Both the position numbers and the translations under genes were made by a program. This document shows, piece after piece, positions 24,475-33,182 of a stretch of 64,000 nucleotides of DNA. Positions within the stretch are counted from its first letter, which is position 1. The number at the start of each line of letters is the position of its first letter. The notes under the pieces are model-generated. The model was not told the origin of the DNA, ran no database searches, and saw only the letters and a program-made list of their open reading frames with translations. Source of the DNA: Pararhizobium qamdonense (GTDB taxonomy: Bacteria > Pseudomonadota > Alphaproteobacteria > Rhizobiales > Rhizobiaceae); the NCBI RefSeq assembly GCF_029277445.1, contig NZ_CP119567.1:836498-900497 (forward strand). The letters are read 5' to 3'.

Positions 24475-25728
24475 TTAGCCGGCGCTGGGGCTTATCACTT
24501 CCAGCGTCGATTGAAGCAGCATGCGAGCGCCGGCCACACAATGGTCCGGCTCCACATACTCAGCCTCATTGTGGCTAAGGCCATCCCTGCAGGGCACGAA
24601 GATCATCGCGGCCGGTGCTATACGCGCCACGTAGAGCGCATCGTGAAAGGCGCCGGAGACCATATGCTTGAACCCGAGCCCCAAATGACGCGCCGCCCTT
24701 TCCACACCTTCGATCACGGGCTGGGAGAACCGGGCCGGGCTCATATCGAATGTCCGGCGGATATCGGCTTTGCAGCCACGCGGGGCCACCGACGATCGGA
24801 AGGCTTCCGAGACCTGTGCCTCGATCTTGTCCAGGCGATCTGATTGCGGATGGCGCAGGTCGATGCTGAGGCTGACGGATCCTGGAATTGCATTGACGGA
24901 GCCGGGAAGTGCTGTGATCCTTCCGACCGTCAGGCGCGCATCGCCGTCTTCGGGCATGACGGTTTCGTAAAGCGTATGCAGCGCATGGGTCACCGCCATC
25001 ATCGGATCGCGGCGAAACGCCAGTTGCGTTGTACCCGCATGCGCGGCCTGGCCGGTAACGGTGATGTCGAGCCAACGGGTTCCCTGCACGCCGGTGACGA
25101 TGCCGATCGGGATATTTTCGTTTTCCAGGGACGGCCCCTGTTCGATATGAAGCTCGAGATATCCTGAAATCGGAAATCCGAGCGGCCTGCGTTCAGCGAC
25201 CGTCGAGTCCGCAAGCGTCTCGGCGAGGGCGTCACGCCAAAAGACGCCGTCCGTTCCACGGATATCCTGCCAATCCTGCGGAATATGCCCCAGCGAAAAT
25301 GCCATGGAGCCCATCGCACCCGGTGCAAAGCGGCTGCCTTCCTCGTTTGTCCAGGCAACCACCTCAATCGGCGCCTCGGTTTCCAGTCCCGCATCCTCCA
25401 GAGCCTCGAGAACCTCAAAGGCGGCCAGCGTGCCAAGGGCGCCATCATAGCGTCCGCCCGTCGGCTGGCTGTCGAGATGACTGCCGATCAGAAAGGGGGC
25501 AAGGCCGCCGTTTTTGCCATCGCGGCGAATGAACAGGTTGGCGAGCGGATCCTGGAAGACGCGGAAACCGCGCTCCAGCGCCAGGCCTGCCAGCAGCGCG
25601 CGGGCAGCCTGATCTTGACGTCCCAGCGCTGCCCGGTTGACGCCGCCTGCCGGCGTTGCGCCGATTGCCGCGAAATCATCCAGTCTTTTCAGAAGGCGTG
25701 CAGCGTTGATGTCTGCGGAGCAGATCAT
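24475..25728 (-). CDS. M20-family Zn-dependent amidohydrolase (carbamoylase/allantoate type)
   Basis: A 417-residue metallohydrolase of the hydantoinase/carbamoylase group, which cleaves N-carbamoyl or ureido amide bonds (N-carbamoyl-L-amino acid hydrolase, allantoate amidohydrolase, beta-ureidopropionase). Metal ligands are visible in IGSHLDSQPTGGRYDGALG (His, Asp), WTNEEGSRF (Glu), LELHIEQGP (His) and SGAFHDA (His). The dimerisation/lid domain lies in the middle (~215-330). The start is ATG 25728, overlapping the upstream stop by ATGA; an earlier in-frame start at 25782 lies inside the BtpA gene. It is the last gene of the eight-gene operon. It implies that the substrate or an intermediate carries an N-acyl or ureido group. 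Confidence 0.87.
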   Translation of the reverse strand: MICSADINAARLLKRLDDFAAIGATPAGGVNRAALGRQDQAARALLAGLALERGFRVFQDPLANLFIRRDGKNGGLAPFLIGSHLDSQPTGGRYDGALGTLAAFEVLEALEDAGLETEAPIEVVAWTNEEGSRFAPGAMGSMAFSLGHIPQDWQDIRGTDGVFWRDALAETLADSTVAERRPLGFPISGYLELHIEQGPSLENENIPIGIVTGVQGTRWLDITVTGQAAHAGTTQLAFRRDPMMAVTHALHTLYETVMPEDGDARLTVGRITALPGSVNAIPGSVSLSIDLRHPQSDRLDKIEAQVSEAFRSSVAPRGCKADIRRTFDMSPARFSQPVIEGVERAARHLGLGFKHMVSGAFHDALYVARIAPAAMIFVPCRDGLSHNEAEYVEPDHCVAGARMLLQSTLEVISPSAG

Positions 25729-26567
25729 TTCTTCAGTCCGTTGATAAAGGCCGTGACACGCGCCTTTTCGACCTTGTTCCACCAGACGCCGTCATATTTC
25801 AGCGAACTGGCAACGATGACGCCATCGACGATGTCAAGGATATCGCGGGCATTGTCGGGCGTGACGCCGCTGCCGACCAGGGTTGGCAGGCCGGCGGCCT
25901 CCTTGATCAGACGGATATAGCCGAGATCGGCTGCATGGCCGGTACGTTGGCCGGTGGCAATTACCGCGTCGGCGTCAAAGAAGACGAGATCCTTGACCTG
26001 CTCTTCCACCGGCCGGTCGGCAACGATCGCGTGCGCACCGTGCTTCACATGCGCATCGGCAAAGATCCGGATGCCGTTGGCTCTGAGCTTTGCGCGATAA
26101 CGCATGGCGCGGGCGGCCTCGCCTTCAATGAACCCTTCATTCGCGACATAGGCATTGGCCCACTGGTTGACGCGCACGAAACCGGCACCGCTGGCACCGG
26201 CAATGGCCAGTGCCGGAATGGCCGCATTGGCCAGAACGTTGATGCCGATCGGACGCCCGAGTTCACGGCGGATGCGATCCGATATGACCGACATATAGGC
26301 GGCGGTTTCCGGTCCGATATCATCCGGCTTGGAGAAGGGAATATCGCCGTGGTTTTCCACGATGACACCATCGCAACCACCCTCCAGATAGGCGCGGGCA
26401 TCCTCCAGGCCCTGGCTGTAGATGTCCTCTATGGCTTCGCCGTTATAACGCGGAGCCCCCGGCAGAGGTGCCAGGTGCACGACGCCGATAACGGCTTTGC
26501 TACGGCCGAAGAGGGAGGTGATGGCATCGCCTGCGCCCGGGCCGACCGGTTTTGAGGATTGTGTCAT
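25725..26567 (-). CDS. BtpA/SgcQ-family TIM-barrel protein
   Basis: A 280-residue protein of the BtpA family. Signature blocks are AVIGVVHLAPLPGAPRY near the N-terminus, GCDGVIVENHGDIPF, GINVLANAAIPALAIAGASGAGFVRVN, and a phosphate-binding style end TLVGSGVTPDNARDIL. BtpA was named for photosystem I biogenesis in cyanobacteria. Bacterial SgcQ-like members occur in sugar and nucleoside catabolic operons and probably act as TIM-barrel aldolases, isomerases or nucleosidases; the reaction is not established. Its overlap (ATGA) with both the upstream kinase and the downstream amidohydrolase suggests it works directly on the kinase product. Confidence 0.85.
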   Translation of the reverse strand: MTQSSKPVGPGAGDAITSLFGRSKAVIGVVHLAPLPGAPRYNGEAIEDIYSQGLEDARAYLEGGCDGVIVENHGDIPFSKPDDIGPETAAYMSVISDRIRRELGRPIGINVLANAAIPALAIAGASGAGFVRVNQWANAYVANEGFIEGEAARAMRYRAKLRANGIRIFADAHVKHGAHAIVADRPVEEQVKDLVFFDADAVIATGQRTGHAADLGYIRLIKEAAGLPTLVGSGVTPDNARDILDIVDGVIVASSLKYDGVWWNKVEKARVTAFINGLKK

Positions 26568-27478
26568 GGGTGTTCCGTTTCTGATGTTTCAATGAGAGTT
26601 GAAAGTTCTTGGGCCGTTGGGCATGAGGAAAGCGTGCCTGTTCGCGTCACCGCCAGCGCGGACGCCTGGACGGCAATGCGGATCGCCCTTTGCGGATGCA
26701 TACCCTTTGCCAAGCATCCCGCGAAGATGCCGCACAGCACATCCCCCGCACCACTGGTATCGATTGCCGCAACCCTGGGGGCCTCAATATGGATTGCGGC
26801 TACACCGGCACCGGGAAGAAGCAGGCAACCTTTTGAGCCGAGGGTGACCACCACAGAATGCGCGCCGAGTTCCAGTATCTTGGCGGCAGCCTCTGATGCA
26901 ACAGCAACGCCCGAGAGCGCCTCCGCCTCCCCTTGATTGACGATGACGATATCGAAGTCCTCAAACCCCGGCCGGACGCCGGCAACAAGCGGGCTGGCAT
27001 TCAGCACGGTTGTCAGTCCTTTGGCCCGCGCCGCGCGCAGGCAGGCGCTGGTGACGCCTGCCGCAAGATTGCCCTGCATGATCAGCACGTCGCCGGGCTC
27101 GATGCTGTCGAGCAGGCCGGTCTGCTTGATCGGATCAAAAGCCAGGGCGCAGGAAACGCCACTGATGATGATGTTCTCGCCGCCTTCATCGACCGCGACG
27201 GTCGAGCGGTCAGTCGGCAGATCCAAATCCGTCAGGCAGGCACTGTCGATCTCGCCGGCGAGCATCTGGCGGATCCATGCGCCGTTGGCATCCCGGCCGA
27301 TTGCGGCCCAAAGCGTGACGGGCACCCCGGTGCGGGCAGCGGCAATGGCCTGATTGGCCCCCTTGCCGCCGAGCCCATCGGCATGCCCCAAGGCATTCCG
27401 CGTCTCGCCCGCTTCTGGAAAGCGGTCGAGACGGAAGGTGGTGTCGATGCAGACATTGCCAACGACATGCACGCGCAT
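26564..27478 (-). CDS. PfkB-family carbohydrate kinase (ribokinase-like)
   Basis: A 304-residue kinase. The first PfkB signature is GHADGLGGKGANQAIAAART (substrate side) and the second is AAIDTSGAGDVLCGIFAGCL, with the catalytic Asp and anion hole in D-T-S-G-A-G-D. Ribokinase-like spacing is kept, including VTLGSKGCLLL before signature two. It should phosphorylate a sugar or nucleoside delivered by the ribose-type transporter upstream. It lies between the GATase-like gene (3-bp gap) and the BtpA gene (ATGA overlap). The exact sugar cannot be read from the sequence. Confidence 0.88.
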   Translation of the reverse strand: MRVHVVGNVCIDTTFRLDRFPEAGETRNALGHADGLGGKGANQAIAAARTGVPVTLWAAIGRDANGAWIRQMLAGEIDSACLTDLDLPTDRSTVAVDEGGENIIISGVSCALAFDPIKQTGLLDSIEPGDVLIMQGNLAAGVTSACLRAARAKGLTTVLNASPLVAGVRPGFEDFDIVIVNQGEAEALSGVAVASEAAAKILELGAHSVVVTLGSKGCLLLPGAGVAAIHIEAPRVAAIDTSGAGDVLCGIFAGCLAKGMHPQRAIRIAVQASALAVTRTGTLSSCPTAQELSTLIETSETEHP

Positions 27479-27481
27479 GGA

Positions 27482-28252
27482 TCAGGCTTTCGCCGTTGCC
27501 CAGGCCAGCATCTGCTCGAACAGGGTCTTGTAGCCCGGCCAGGCGATGAAGCTCGACGGCAGCCAATGCGGACCGACATCGGAGGTCCAGGCGACGGTGC
27601 GGCCCTTGCCATAGGTGCCGGTGACCAAAAGAGGCTGCGAACCGTAATCGGTCGAAACGGTCGCCAGCACCTCGGCTCCGTCCTTCACCGTCACTTCGTT
27701 ATATCCCAGCAGAACCGGCCAGTCCGTGCCGAGACCCTTGAGGATCGGGTGGCTTTCCGTGCCGGTCACCACAGGCGCAAACCCTTCCGGTACCTCGACG
27801 CGGTCATCGACGGACAGGCAGGAAACCGGCAGAACGTCCTCGACCGGCGTCCTGTGGTAACGGGCGCCGCCATTGATGCCCTGGAAGCTGTAATAGCCGC
27901 CGAACATCAGCAGGGCGCCGCCATTGCGGACATAGTCACGCAGCAGGCGAAGACGGTTTGGCGTGGTCTTGGAGTGGATCCAGGTGTCTGGATGCAGCAA
28001 AAGCGTGTTGGCGCCAATATCCGACAGGATGATTGCGTCATAGGCAGACAGCGCTTCCAGGGTCTGCGGAAAATCGCGTTGCGCCTCATGGGCCGGCATG
28101 AACTGGACATCGAAGGGGCTGTCCTTCAGCACGGCCAGAAGTTCATCGGCACCGGTGTGATAGGTCACGGTCGGGAACTGGTCGAAACCCTTGATGTGGG
28201 TCGCTGTGGAAACCCAGGATTCGCCAGCGAGAAGGACTTTGGACTTGGACAT
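27482..28252 (-). CDS. Glutamine amidotransferase-like (class I GATase fold) protein
   Basis: A 256-residue protein of the GATase1-like superfamily, the type annotated as cytoplasmic glutamine amidotransferase or ThuA-like. It begins SKVLLAGESWVSTATHIKGFDQFPTV and has YDAIILSDIGANTLLL, LLRDYVRNGGALLMFGGYYSFQG and GKGRTVAWTSDVGPHW. The nucleophile elbow carries no Cys (LMFGGYYSF), so classical glutaminase activity is unlikely. Related proteins occur in sugar catabolic operons without known activity. It is placed third among the metabolic genes, with a 29-bp gap after the lactonase. Confidence 0.75.
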   Translation of the reverse strand: MSKSKVLLAGESWVSTATHIKGFDQFPTVTYHTGADELLAVLKDSPFDVQFMPAHEAQRDFPQTLEALSAYDAIILSDIGANTLLLHPDTWIHSKTTPNRLRLLRDYVRNGGALLMFGGYYSFQGINGGARYHRTPVEDVLPVSCLSVDDRVEVPEGFAPVVTGTESHPILKGLGTDWPVLLGYNEVTVKDGAEVLATVSTDYGSQPLLVTGTYGKGRTVAWTSDVGPHWLPSSFIAWPGYKTLFEQMLAWATAKA

Positions 28253-28281
28253 AAAAACTCCTTGGACTTTATTGCCAGCGT

Positions 28282-29370
28282 TTAGAGCACGGCGGAGAAA
28301 ACGGATTTCGGATTGTCGATCAGCATGAGGTCAATGGCTGCTTGATCGACCCCATGACGCTTCAGGCGCGGCAGGAAATGTTTCAGAATGAAGCCATATC
28401 CGAAGCCGCCGTAACGGGTGAGCATGATTTTCAGGAACACGTCCTGTGACAGGAGAACGCGATCACTATGACCCATATCGATCAGCGAGCGGATCGCGCG
28501 CGCGTTCTGTTCGTCGGATGGCGATTGGGCGTCTTGATCGGCATAGTAGAAGTCCATGCCGATCATGTCATATTCCAGAAATGCGCCACGCTCTGCCAAA
28601 GCCTTCTGGTAAGGCAGATCGTCATGGCTGGGGTTCATGTGGCAGAGGACGGTGTGGCGCAAATCGGCACCTTCCGCCTCGACAATATCGAGAACCTCAT
28701 GAGCCAGCCGTTCCCAACCCGGTAGATGAATGGACAGCGGCACTCCCGTGATTTTCGAGGCGCGGGCGGCGGCCCGCAGCGACTTGCGTTCCTCCGGTGT
28801 GAAATCCTTGCTGACGCCGATTTCGCCGATAATGCCAGCCATCACGTCCGGCTGCGCCGTACCGCCGCCGACATCATTGACGATGAATTCGGTGACCTCA
28901 TCGACATCCATATTTTTCAGCCAATCGGGATGGCTGAATTCGAGATAGAAGCCGGTCCCCATGACGATCTTGAGGCCGGACATCTTTGCGATGCGGGCGA
29001 GTTTCGCCGGCTCCCGGCCGATGCCGATATTCGTGGTATCGACCACCGTGTGCCCGCCGAGCGCCTGAAACCGTTTCAACTCCGAGAGTGCCAGATCGCT
29101 GTCATCGAGCGAGACGTTGTCGCGGTTCATATAGGGGTTCATCCGCAATTCGCCGATGATCTCCATGCTGACCTTTTGCTCGCCGATCGCTTGCGCTTCC
29201 GGATGGCAGGGGCAACGCCAGGATTTTGCGCCGTCGAGCAGAATGTGCTCGTGCATCAGCGTGATCCCCATCTCAGCGACCCGCACTGGCCCCAGAACGG
29301 TCATCACCGCTCCCGTTTTGACACCGATCTCCACGCGCTCTTTCGGCGCTTTATCGAACAAATGGTCCAT
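28282..29370 (-). CDS. Phosphotriesterase-family hydrolase (lactonase-like)
   Basis: A 362-residue amidohydrolase-superfamily enzyme of the PTE group, where most members hydrolyse lactones. Metal ligands are visible: MGITLMHEHILLDG (His-x-His), IIGEIGVSKDF (Glu at the bridging position, where true PTE has a carboxylated Lys), SIHLPGWER and TVLCHMNPSHDD (two His), and RVLLSQDVFLK (Asp). ATG 29370 is chosen because it lies one base past the permease stop (TGAGATG); a start at 29424 would lie within the permease gene. A sugar-lactone or lactone-phosphate substrate would fit an operon with a sugar importer and a PfkB kinase (inference). Confidence 0.85.
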   Translation of the reverse strand: MDHLFDKAPKERVEIGVKTGAVMTVLGPVRVAEMGITLMHEHILLDGAKSWRCPCHPEAQAIGEQKVSMEIIGELRMNPYMNRDNVSLDDSDLALSELKRFQALGGHTVVDTTNIGIGREPAKLARIAKMSGLKIVMGTGFYLEFSHPDWLKNMDVDEVTEFIVNDVGGGTAQPDVMAGIIGEIGVSKDFTPEERKSLRAAARASKITGVPLSIHLPGWERLAHEVLDIVEAEGADLRHTVLCHMNPSHDDLPYQKALAERGAFLEYDMIGMDFYYADQDAQSPSDEQNARAIRSLIDMGHSDRVLLSQDVFLKIMLTRYGGFGYGFILKHFLPRLKRHGVDQAAIDLMLIDNPKSVFSAVL

Positions 29371-29371
29371 C

Positions 29372-30397
29372 TCACTTACCCCGGACCGCGCCCCGGAAGA
29401 GGCGGAAGTTGAGCCAGACGGCAATCAGGATGATCGTGCCAGTGACAATCGGCGTGAGGAAAGGGGACATATGGGCCAGGATCAAACCATTGGCGATGAC
29501 GGCGACGGTGAGCGCGCCGAGCACGGTGCCAAGGATCGTGCCGCGTCCGCCGAACAGGCTGGTGCCTCCGAGAACCACAGCGGCGATAACTTCAAGTTCG
29601 AAACCCTGGCCCGCATTGGATGAACCGGAACCAAGGCGGGCTGTGACGATAATGCCGGCCAGCGCTGCCGCAGCACTGGAGAGAATATAGACGAACATCG
29701 TCGTAAAGCGCGTATCGATGCCGGCCCGGCGCACGGCTTCGGAATTGGCGCCGATGCCGGTCACGTAACGTCCGAACGGCGTTTCATTGAAAACGATATA
29801 GGCGATCAGCAAGACGACAAGGGCAATCAGCGCCGGCACCGGGACACCCAGGAACCAGGATCTGCCAATGACGGTGAAGAAACTCGCCGGATCGACCGGG
29901 ATCGAATAGCCGCCGGTGATCAAAAGCGCCAGGCCACGGATGACTGAAAGCCCAGCCAGGGTGACGATGAAGGCGGGAATGCGTTCATAGGCGATGAAGA
30001 AGCCGTGGATGGCGCCGATGACGACACCGAGCAACACCATCAACAGAATGACCAGTGGCCATGCGATCCCCGCCTGCAGTGCCGTCGCTGACAAGGTTGC
30101 GACCAGCGCCAGCACCGAGCCGACAGACAGATCGATACCGCCGGTGGTGATGACGAAGGTCATGGCTGCGGCAACGATCAGCAACGGCGCCGACTGGCGG
30201 ATGATGTTGAGCAGGTTGGGCGCTGTCAGGAACGCGTCGGTGATGACGGAAAAGACGACGCAGACGACGAGGAAGAACAGGGCGATCGAGACGACGCTGC
30301 CGTTTGCCAGAAGCTTGTCCCAGAGCGTGGCCTTGCGCAGGCGCGAGGCCGAGACATGGGAACCGGCATGCCCGGTTTGCGAAGAAGGCATTGTCAT
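29372..30397 (-). CDS. Ribose-type ABC transporter permease
   Basis: A 341-residue inner-membrane permease of the RbsC/CUT2 type with about ten helices. The family blocks are FVITTGGIDLSVGSVLALVA, AFIVTLAGLSVIRGLALLITGG and FELEVIAAVVLGGTSLFGGRGTILGTVLGAL. Residues 1-25 are cytoplasmic and basic. Its ATG overlaps the ATPase stop (ATGA). With the ATPase and the binding protein upstream it forms a complete importer. Confidence 0.93.
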   Translation of the reverse strand: MTMPSSQTGHAGSHVSASRLRKATLWDKLLANGSVVSIALFFLVVCVVFSVITDAFLTAPNLLNIIRQSAPLLIVAAAMTFVITTGGIDLSVGSVLALVATLSATALQAGIAWPLVILLMVLLGVVIGAIHGFFIAYERIPAFIVTLAGLSVIRGLALLITGGYSIPVDPASFFTVIGRSWFLGVPVPALIALVVLLIAYIVFNETPFGRYVTGIGANSEAVRRAGIDTRFTTMFVYILSSAAAALAGIIVTARLGSGSSNAGQGFELEVIAAVVLGGTSLFGGRGTILGTVLGALTVAVIANGLILAHMSPFLTPIVTGTIILIAVWLNFRLFRGAVRGK

Positions 30398-31191
30398 GCT
30401 GAAACTCCGGTTTCATTGCCGTGCCGGGCGGAACGGGCCGAAAATTTGCGGCCGACGATCAGATTGACCACTTCCTCGATACTGGTCTCGCCGATCATCC
30501 GCTCGGCGACATTGCGCCCTTCGTACATGACCTGAATGCGATCGCAGACGAGGAACAGGTCCTGCAGGCGATGGGTGATCAAGATGACGCTGACGCCACG
30601 CGCGCTGACCGTGCGGATCAGTTCCAGCACGGCTTCGACCTCGGCCACGGCAAGGGCTGCCGTCGGTTCGTCCATGATGAGGACTTTTGGCTCGAACGAA
30701 GCGGCCCGGCCAATGGCAATCGACTGGCGCTGGCCGCCGGAGAGATTTTCGACCTTGAGCCGCGTATCGGCAATGACGATACCGAGGCGATCGAGCATGT
30801 CGCGGGTCAGGCCGTGCATCGTCTTGTTGTCGAGGAACGGCACGCCGAGAATGCGGCGGCGCGGTTCACGGCCAAGGAAGAGATTGCCCGCAACATCCAC
30901 GGTGTCGCACAGAGAAAGGTCCTGATAGACCATTTCCACATGAGCGGCGCGTGCGTCGGCGGGCGACGAAAAGGAAACCGGCTTGCCGTCGATTTCGATG
31001 GTGCCGCTATCTGGGATGACGGCGCCGGAAAGCACCTTGCTCAGCGTCGATTTGCCGGCGCCATTGTCTCCGACCAGCCCCAGCACTTCGCCGGGTTTGA
31101 GGGTCAGCGAGACATTGTCCAGCGTCTGAATGGGATTGTAACGTTTCGAAATACCGGTCATGCGGACGCGGTAGGGTATGCCGTCGGTCAT
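30394..31191 (-). CDS. Sugar ABC transporter ATP-binding protein (single domain)
   Basis: A 265-residue ATPase with Walker A GDNGAGKSTLSKVLSG, signature LSGGQRQSIAIGRA, Walker B VLIMDEPTAAL and switch His in ILITHRLQDLF. CUT2 importers usually have a fused two-domain ATPase of about 500 residues. Here there is only one nucleotide-binding domain, as in the rhizobial FrcA fructose system, so it should work as a homodimer. The 80 bp after the binding-protein gene contain a strong stem-loop that may set expression stoichiometry. Confidence 0.93.
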   Translation of the reverse strand: MTDGIPYRVRMTGISKRYNPIQTLDNVSLTLKPGEVLGLVGDNGAGKSTLSKVLSGAVIPDSGTIEIDGKPVSFSSPADARAAHVEMVYQDLSLCDTVDVAGNLFLGREPRRRILGVPFLDNKTMHGLTRDMLDRLGIVIADTRLKVENLSGGQRQSIAIGRAASFEPKVLIMDEPTAALAVAEVEAVLELIRTVSARGVSVILITHRLQDLFLVCDRIQVMYEGRNVAERMIGETSIEEVVNLIVGRKFSARSARHGNETGVSA

Positions 31192-31219
31192 GATGGGTTC
31201 TCCCCGAGTGCCTGAACGG

Positions 31220-31249
31220 GCATGGCCGGTTTTCTGAAACCGGCCATGC
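31220..31249. promoter_or_regulatory. Intercistronic stem-loop between binding protein and ATPase genes
   Basis: GCATGGCCGGTTT and AAACCGGCCATGC form a perfect 13-bp stem with loop TCTG. It follows the binding-protein stop (31272) on the minus strand and has no T-run. Such stems commonly protect the 3' end of highly expressed binding-protein mRNA and lower expression of the downstream genes. Confidence 0.7.
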
Positions 31250-31271
31250 CGCGATGATGCGGGAAAAACCC

Positions 31272-32213
31272 TTACTTGAACATGTCCTTGAACTGGGCAA
31301 CGTTGTCCTTGGTCACGATCGTGACGGGGACATTGATGATCGGCTCGATGGTCTCGCCCTTCTTCAACTTAACCAGTGCTTCGACGGCAGCCTTGCCTTC
31401 GCCGGCCGGATCCTGCTGAACGACGGCGGTGACCCAGCCTTCTTCGATGCCCTTGGCGGCCTGCGCCGTTAGGTCCCAACCGAAGATCTTGACGTCCTTC
31501 TGGCGGCCCTGGCTTTCGACGGCGGAGACGGCGCCGATCAGCTGCGGCTCGCCGGTGGCGTAGATCGTCGTCATGTCGGGATTGGCGGTCATCAGGTTTT
31601 CGGCTGCGCCCAGCGCGATATCCTGCTGGTTCTGGCCATCGACGGTGTCAAGGAAGGTGACGGCCTGGCCGCCATCGGTGACAGCCTTCTTGAAACCATC
31701 AAGACGCTGGTTCTGGATGAAGGAATTGAGCGCGCCGACAATGCCGGTCTTGGCGGTGCCGGACATATCGGACTTCACATAATCGGAAAAGAACTTGCCG
31801 ATGTCTTCGCCAGCCTTGGCATTGTCAACGCCGATGAAGGAGATGTTGTCACCATCCGGGATCTGTGCGTCGATGGCGATAACCGGGATGCCGGCGGTTT
31901 TTGCCGCCGTGATTGCGGGCTTCACGCCGTTGACATCGATGGCCACGAGAATGATGCCATCGACCTTCTGGGTGATATAGTTTTCGATCGCATCGTTCTG
32001 TGCGGCCGGCACATTGTTGGCGTTGAAGATAACCAGCTTGGCACCGGCGGCATCCGCAGCCTTCTGGGCACCGTCATTGATCTGATTGAAGAACAAGGCC
32101 TGCTGGTTGATGGTCACAAGCGCAAATGTATCTGCGCTGGCGGAGGCGGCACCGAAAACCAATGTCATGGCGGCGGCTGCGGTGCTGCGGATCAAAAATG
32201 TGGAAAGGCGCAT
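31272..32213 (-). CDS. Periplasmic sugar-binding protein (RbsB type)
   Basis: A 313-residue binding protein with an N-terminal signal peptide (MRLSTFLIRSTAAAAMTLVFGAASASA, cleavage after ASA). The periplasmic type I fold shows FALVTINQQALFFNQINDGAQKAADAAGA, VDGIILVAIDVNGV, GIPVIAIDAQIPDGDNISFIGVDNAKAG and a hinge GQNQQDIALGAAENLMTANPDMTTIYATGEP. It is the first gene of the operon, 66 bp or more downstream of the paired operator at 32282-32316. Confidence 0.93.
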   Translation of the reverse strand: MRLSTFLIRSTAAAAMTLVFGAASASADTFALVTINQQALFFNQINDGAQKAADAAGAKLVIFNANNVPAAQNDAIENYITQKVDGIILVAIDVNGVKPAITAAKTAGIPVIAIDAQIPDGDNISFIGVDNAKAGEDIGKFFSDYVKSDMSGTAKTGIVGALNSFIQNQRLDGFKKAVTDGGQAVTFLDTVDGQNQQDIALGAAENLMTANPDMTTIYATGEPQLIGAVSAVESQGRQKDVKIFGWDLTAQAAKGIEEGWVTAVVQQDPAGEGKAAVEALVKLKKGETIEPIINVPVTIVTKDNVAQFKDMFK

Positions 32214-32281
32214 TCGGGTTCCCCTTGTTTTCGGAAAGGCCCGTAGCCGGGCTCATCTCGCGCTTGAGCGCTGAGGTATAA

Positions 32282-32316
32282 TTCAAGAGACTTGAATTTT
32301 TGTCAAGTCTCTTGAA
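32282..32316. promoter_or_regulatory. Paired operator TTCAAG-N3-CTTGAA before the catabolic operon
   Basis: Site 1, TTCAAGAGACTTGAA (32282-32296), is a perfect inverted repeat around a 3-base spacer. Site 2, GTCAAGTCTCTTGAA (32302-32316), differs at one outer base. Their centres are 20 bp apart, about two helical turns, so two dimers could bind the same face. They lie between the divergently read ends of the binding-protein start (32213) and the regulator stop (32343). The same motif recurs at 33042-33056 before the regulator gene. Confidence 0.75.
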
Positions 32317-32342
32317 TTGAACTTTCCGGGAGCGGGGAATGG

Positions 32343-32942
32343 TCAGAACGTGGCTGGCGTATTGACCCAGAAAATGCTGGCCCGCTCACGACCCGTATTG
32401 CGATAATGGTGCGGCAATTCGGAGTTGAAGACAAAGGCATCGCCTGTCCCCAGCATGAAGCTCTTGCCATCAACAATCAGCTCGATTTCACCGGCAAGGA
32501 GATAGCCGACCTCTTCTCCGGCATGCTGGATCGGGCCGGCGCTTTCGCCCTTTTCCTCGATATGGTGGATGTTGCACTGAAGCAGATGCCCCGCCGAGTA
32601 GGGAATGATCCGCTCCAGCGAAATCCCCTCTCCGCGCCGCAAAGGATCCAGTGCGATCAGCGGCCGCGTTCCTACACGAAAGATGATCCCCTCCTCCCCG
32701 TCGGATTCCTCGAACATCCAGCCTATATTGGTATCGAGCGCGCCCACCAGGCGGTGCAGCATCGGCAGCGACGGCGACGCCTTGCCGTTCTCGATCTTTG
32801 ACAACAGGCTTTCGGAACAATTGGCCGCGTCTGAAAGGGCCTTCAGCGTCATACCCCTGGTCTGACGCGCAAGCCGCAGACGGATTCCCAAACGAAGTGG
32901 ATTGGTAGTCTGGGCATCATCGATATGGTTCGCTATCGTCAT
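32343..32942 (-). CDS. XRE-family regulator with C-terminal cupin domain
   Basis: A 199-residue transcription factor. The helix-turn-helix is at ~18-75 (IRLRLARQTRGMTLKALSDA, then SLLSKIENGKASPSLPMLHR) and the cupin sensor at ~110-195 (HAGEEVGYLLAGEIELIVDG ... GDAFVFNSELPHHYRN), with His and Glu residues suited to metal or ligand binding. XRE-cupin proteins typically repress small-molecule catabolic operons. ATG 32942 is preceded by an AAAAAGG; a longer in-frame start at 32975 is possible. The TTCAAG-N3-CTTGAA motif occurs before this gene and before the transporter operon, so control of both, including autoregulation, is likely. Confidence 0.88.
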   Translation of the reverse strand: MTIANHIDDAQTTNPLRLGIRLRLARQTRGMTLKALSDAANCSESLLSKIENGKASPSLPMLHRLVGALDTNIGWMFEESDGEEGIIFRVGTRPLIALDPLRRGEGISLERIIPYSAGHLLQCNIHHIEEKGESAGPIQHAGEEVGYLLAGEIELIVDGKSFMLGTGDAFVFNSELPHHYRNTGRERASIFWVNTPATF

Positions 32943-33041
32943 ATCAAGCCTTTTTCCATGCGATCGTGCTTTCACTTGTTGTGAATAGGAAGCGAGGTTC
33001 CTTTTTCAGAAATCCACGAATACCACCTCTCTTTCACAGCA

Positions 33042-33056
33042 ATCAAGTCTCTTGAA
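33042..33056. promoter_or_regulatory. Third TTCAAG-N3-CTTGAA operator, before the regulator gene
   Basis: ATCAAGTCTCTTGAA matches the two operators at 32282-32316 at all but one position. It lies 100 bp upstream of the XRE-cupin start (32942), in the divergent gap shared with the exonuclease gene (start 33183). Confidence 0.7.
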
Positions 33057-33182
33057 TGGCTATCGCCAAGACGATGTCGCCAGCCGTTTTTGTGAGATAG
33101 GAATGACGATAGCGGTTCTGAGGCGTTTGCCAAAACAGGTGCGCACCGGTAGAAGCTGGACAAAAGCAACCGGAACGTCGCC

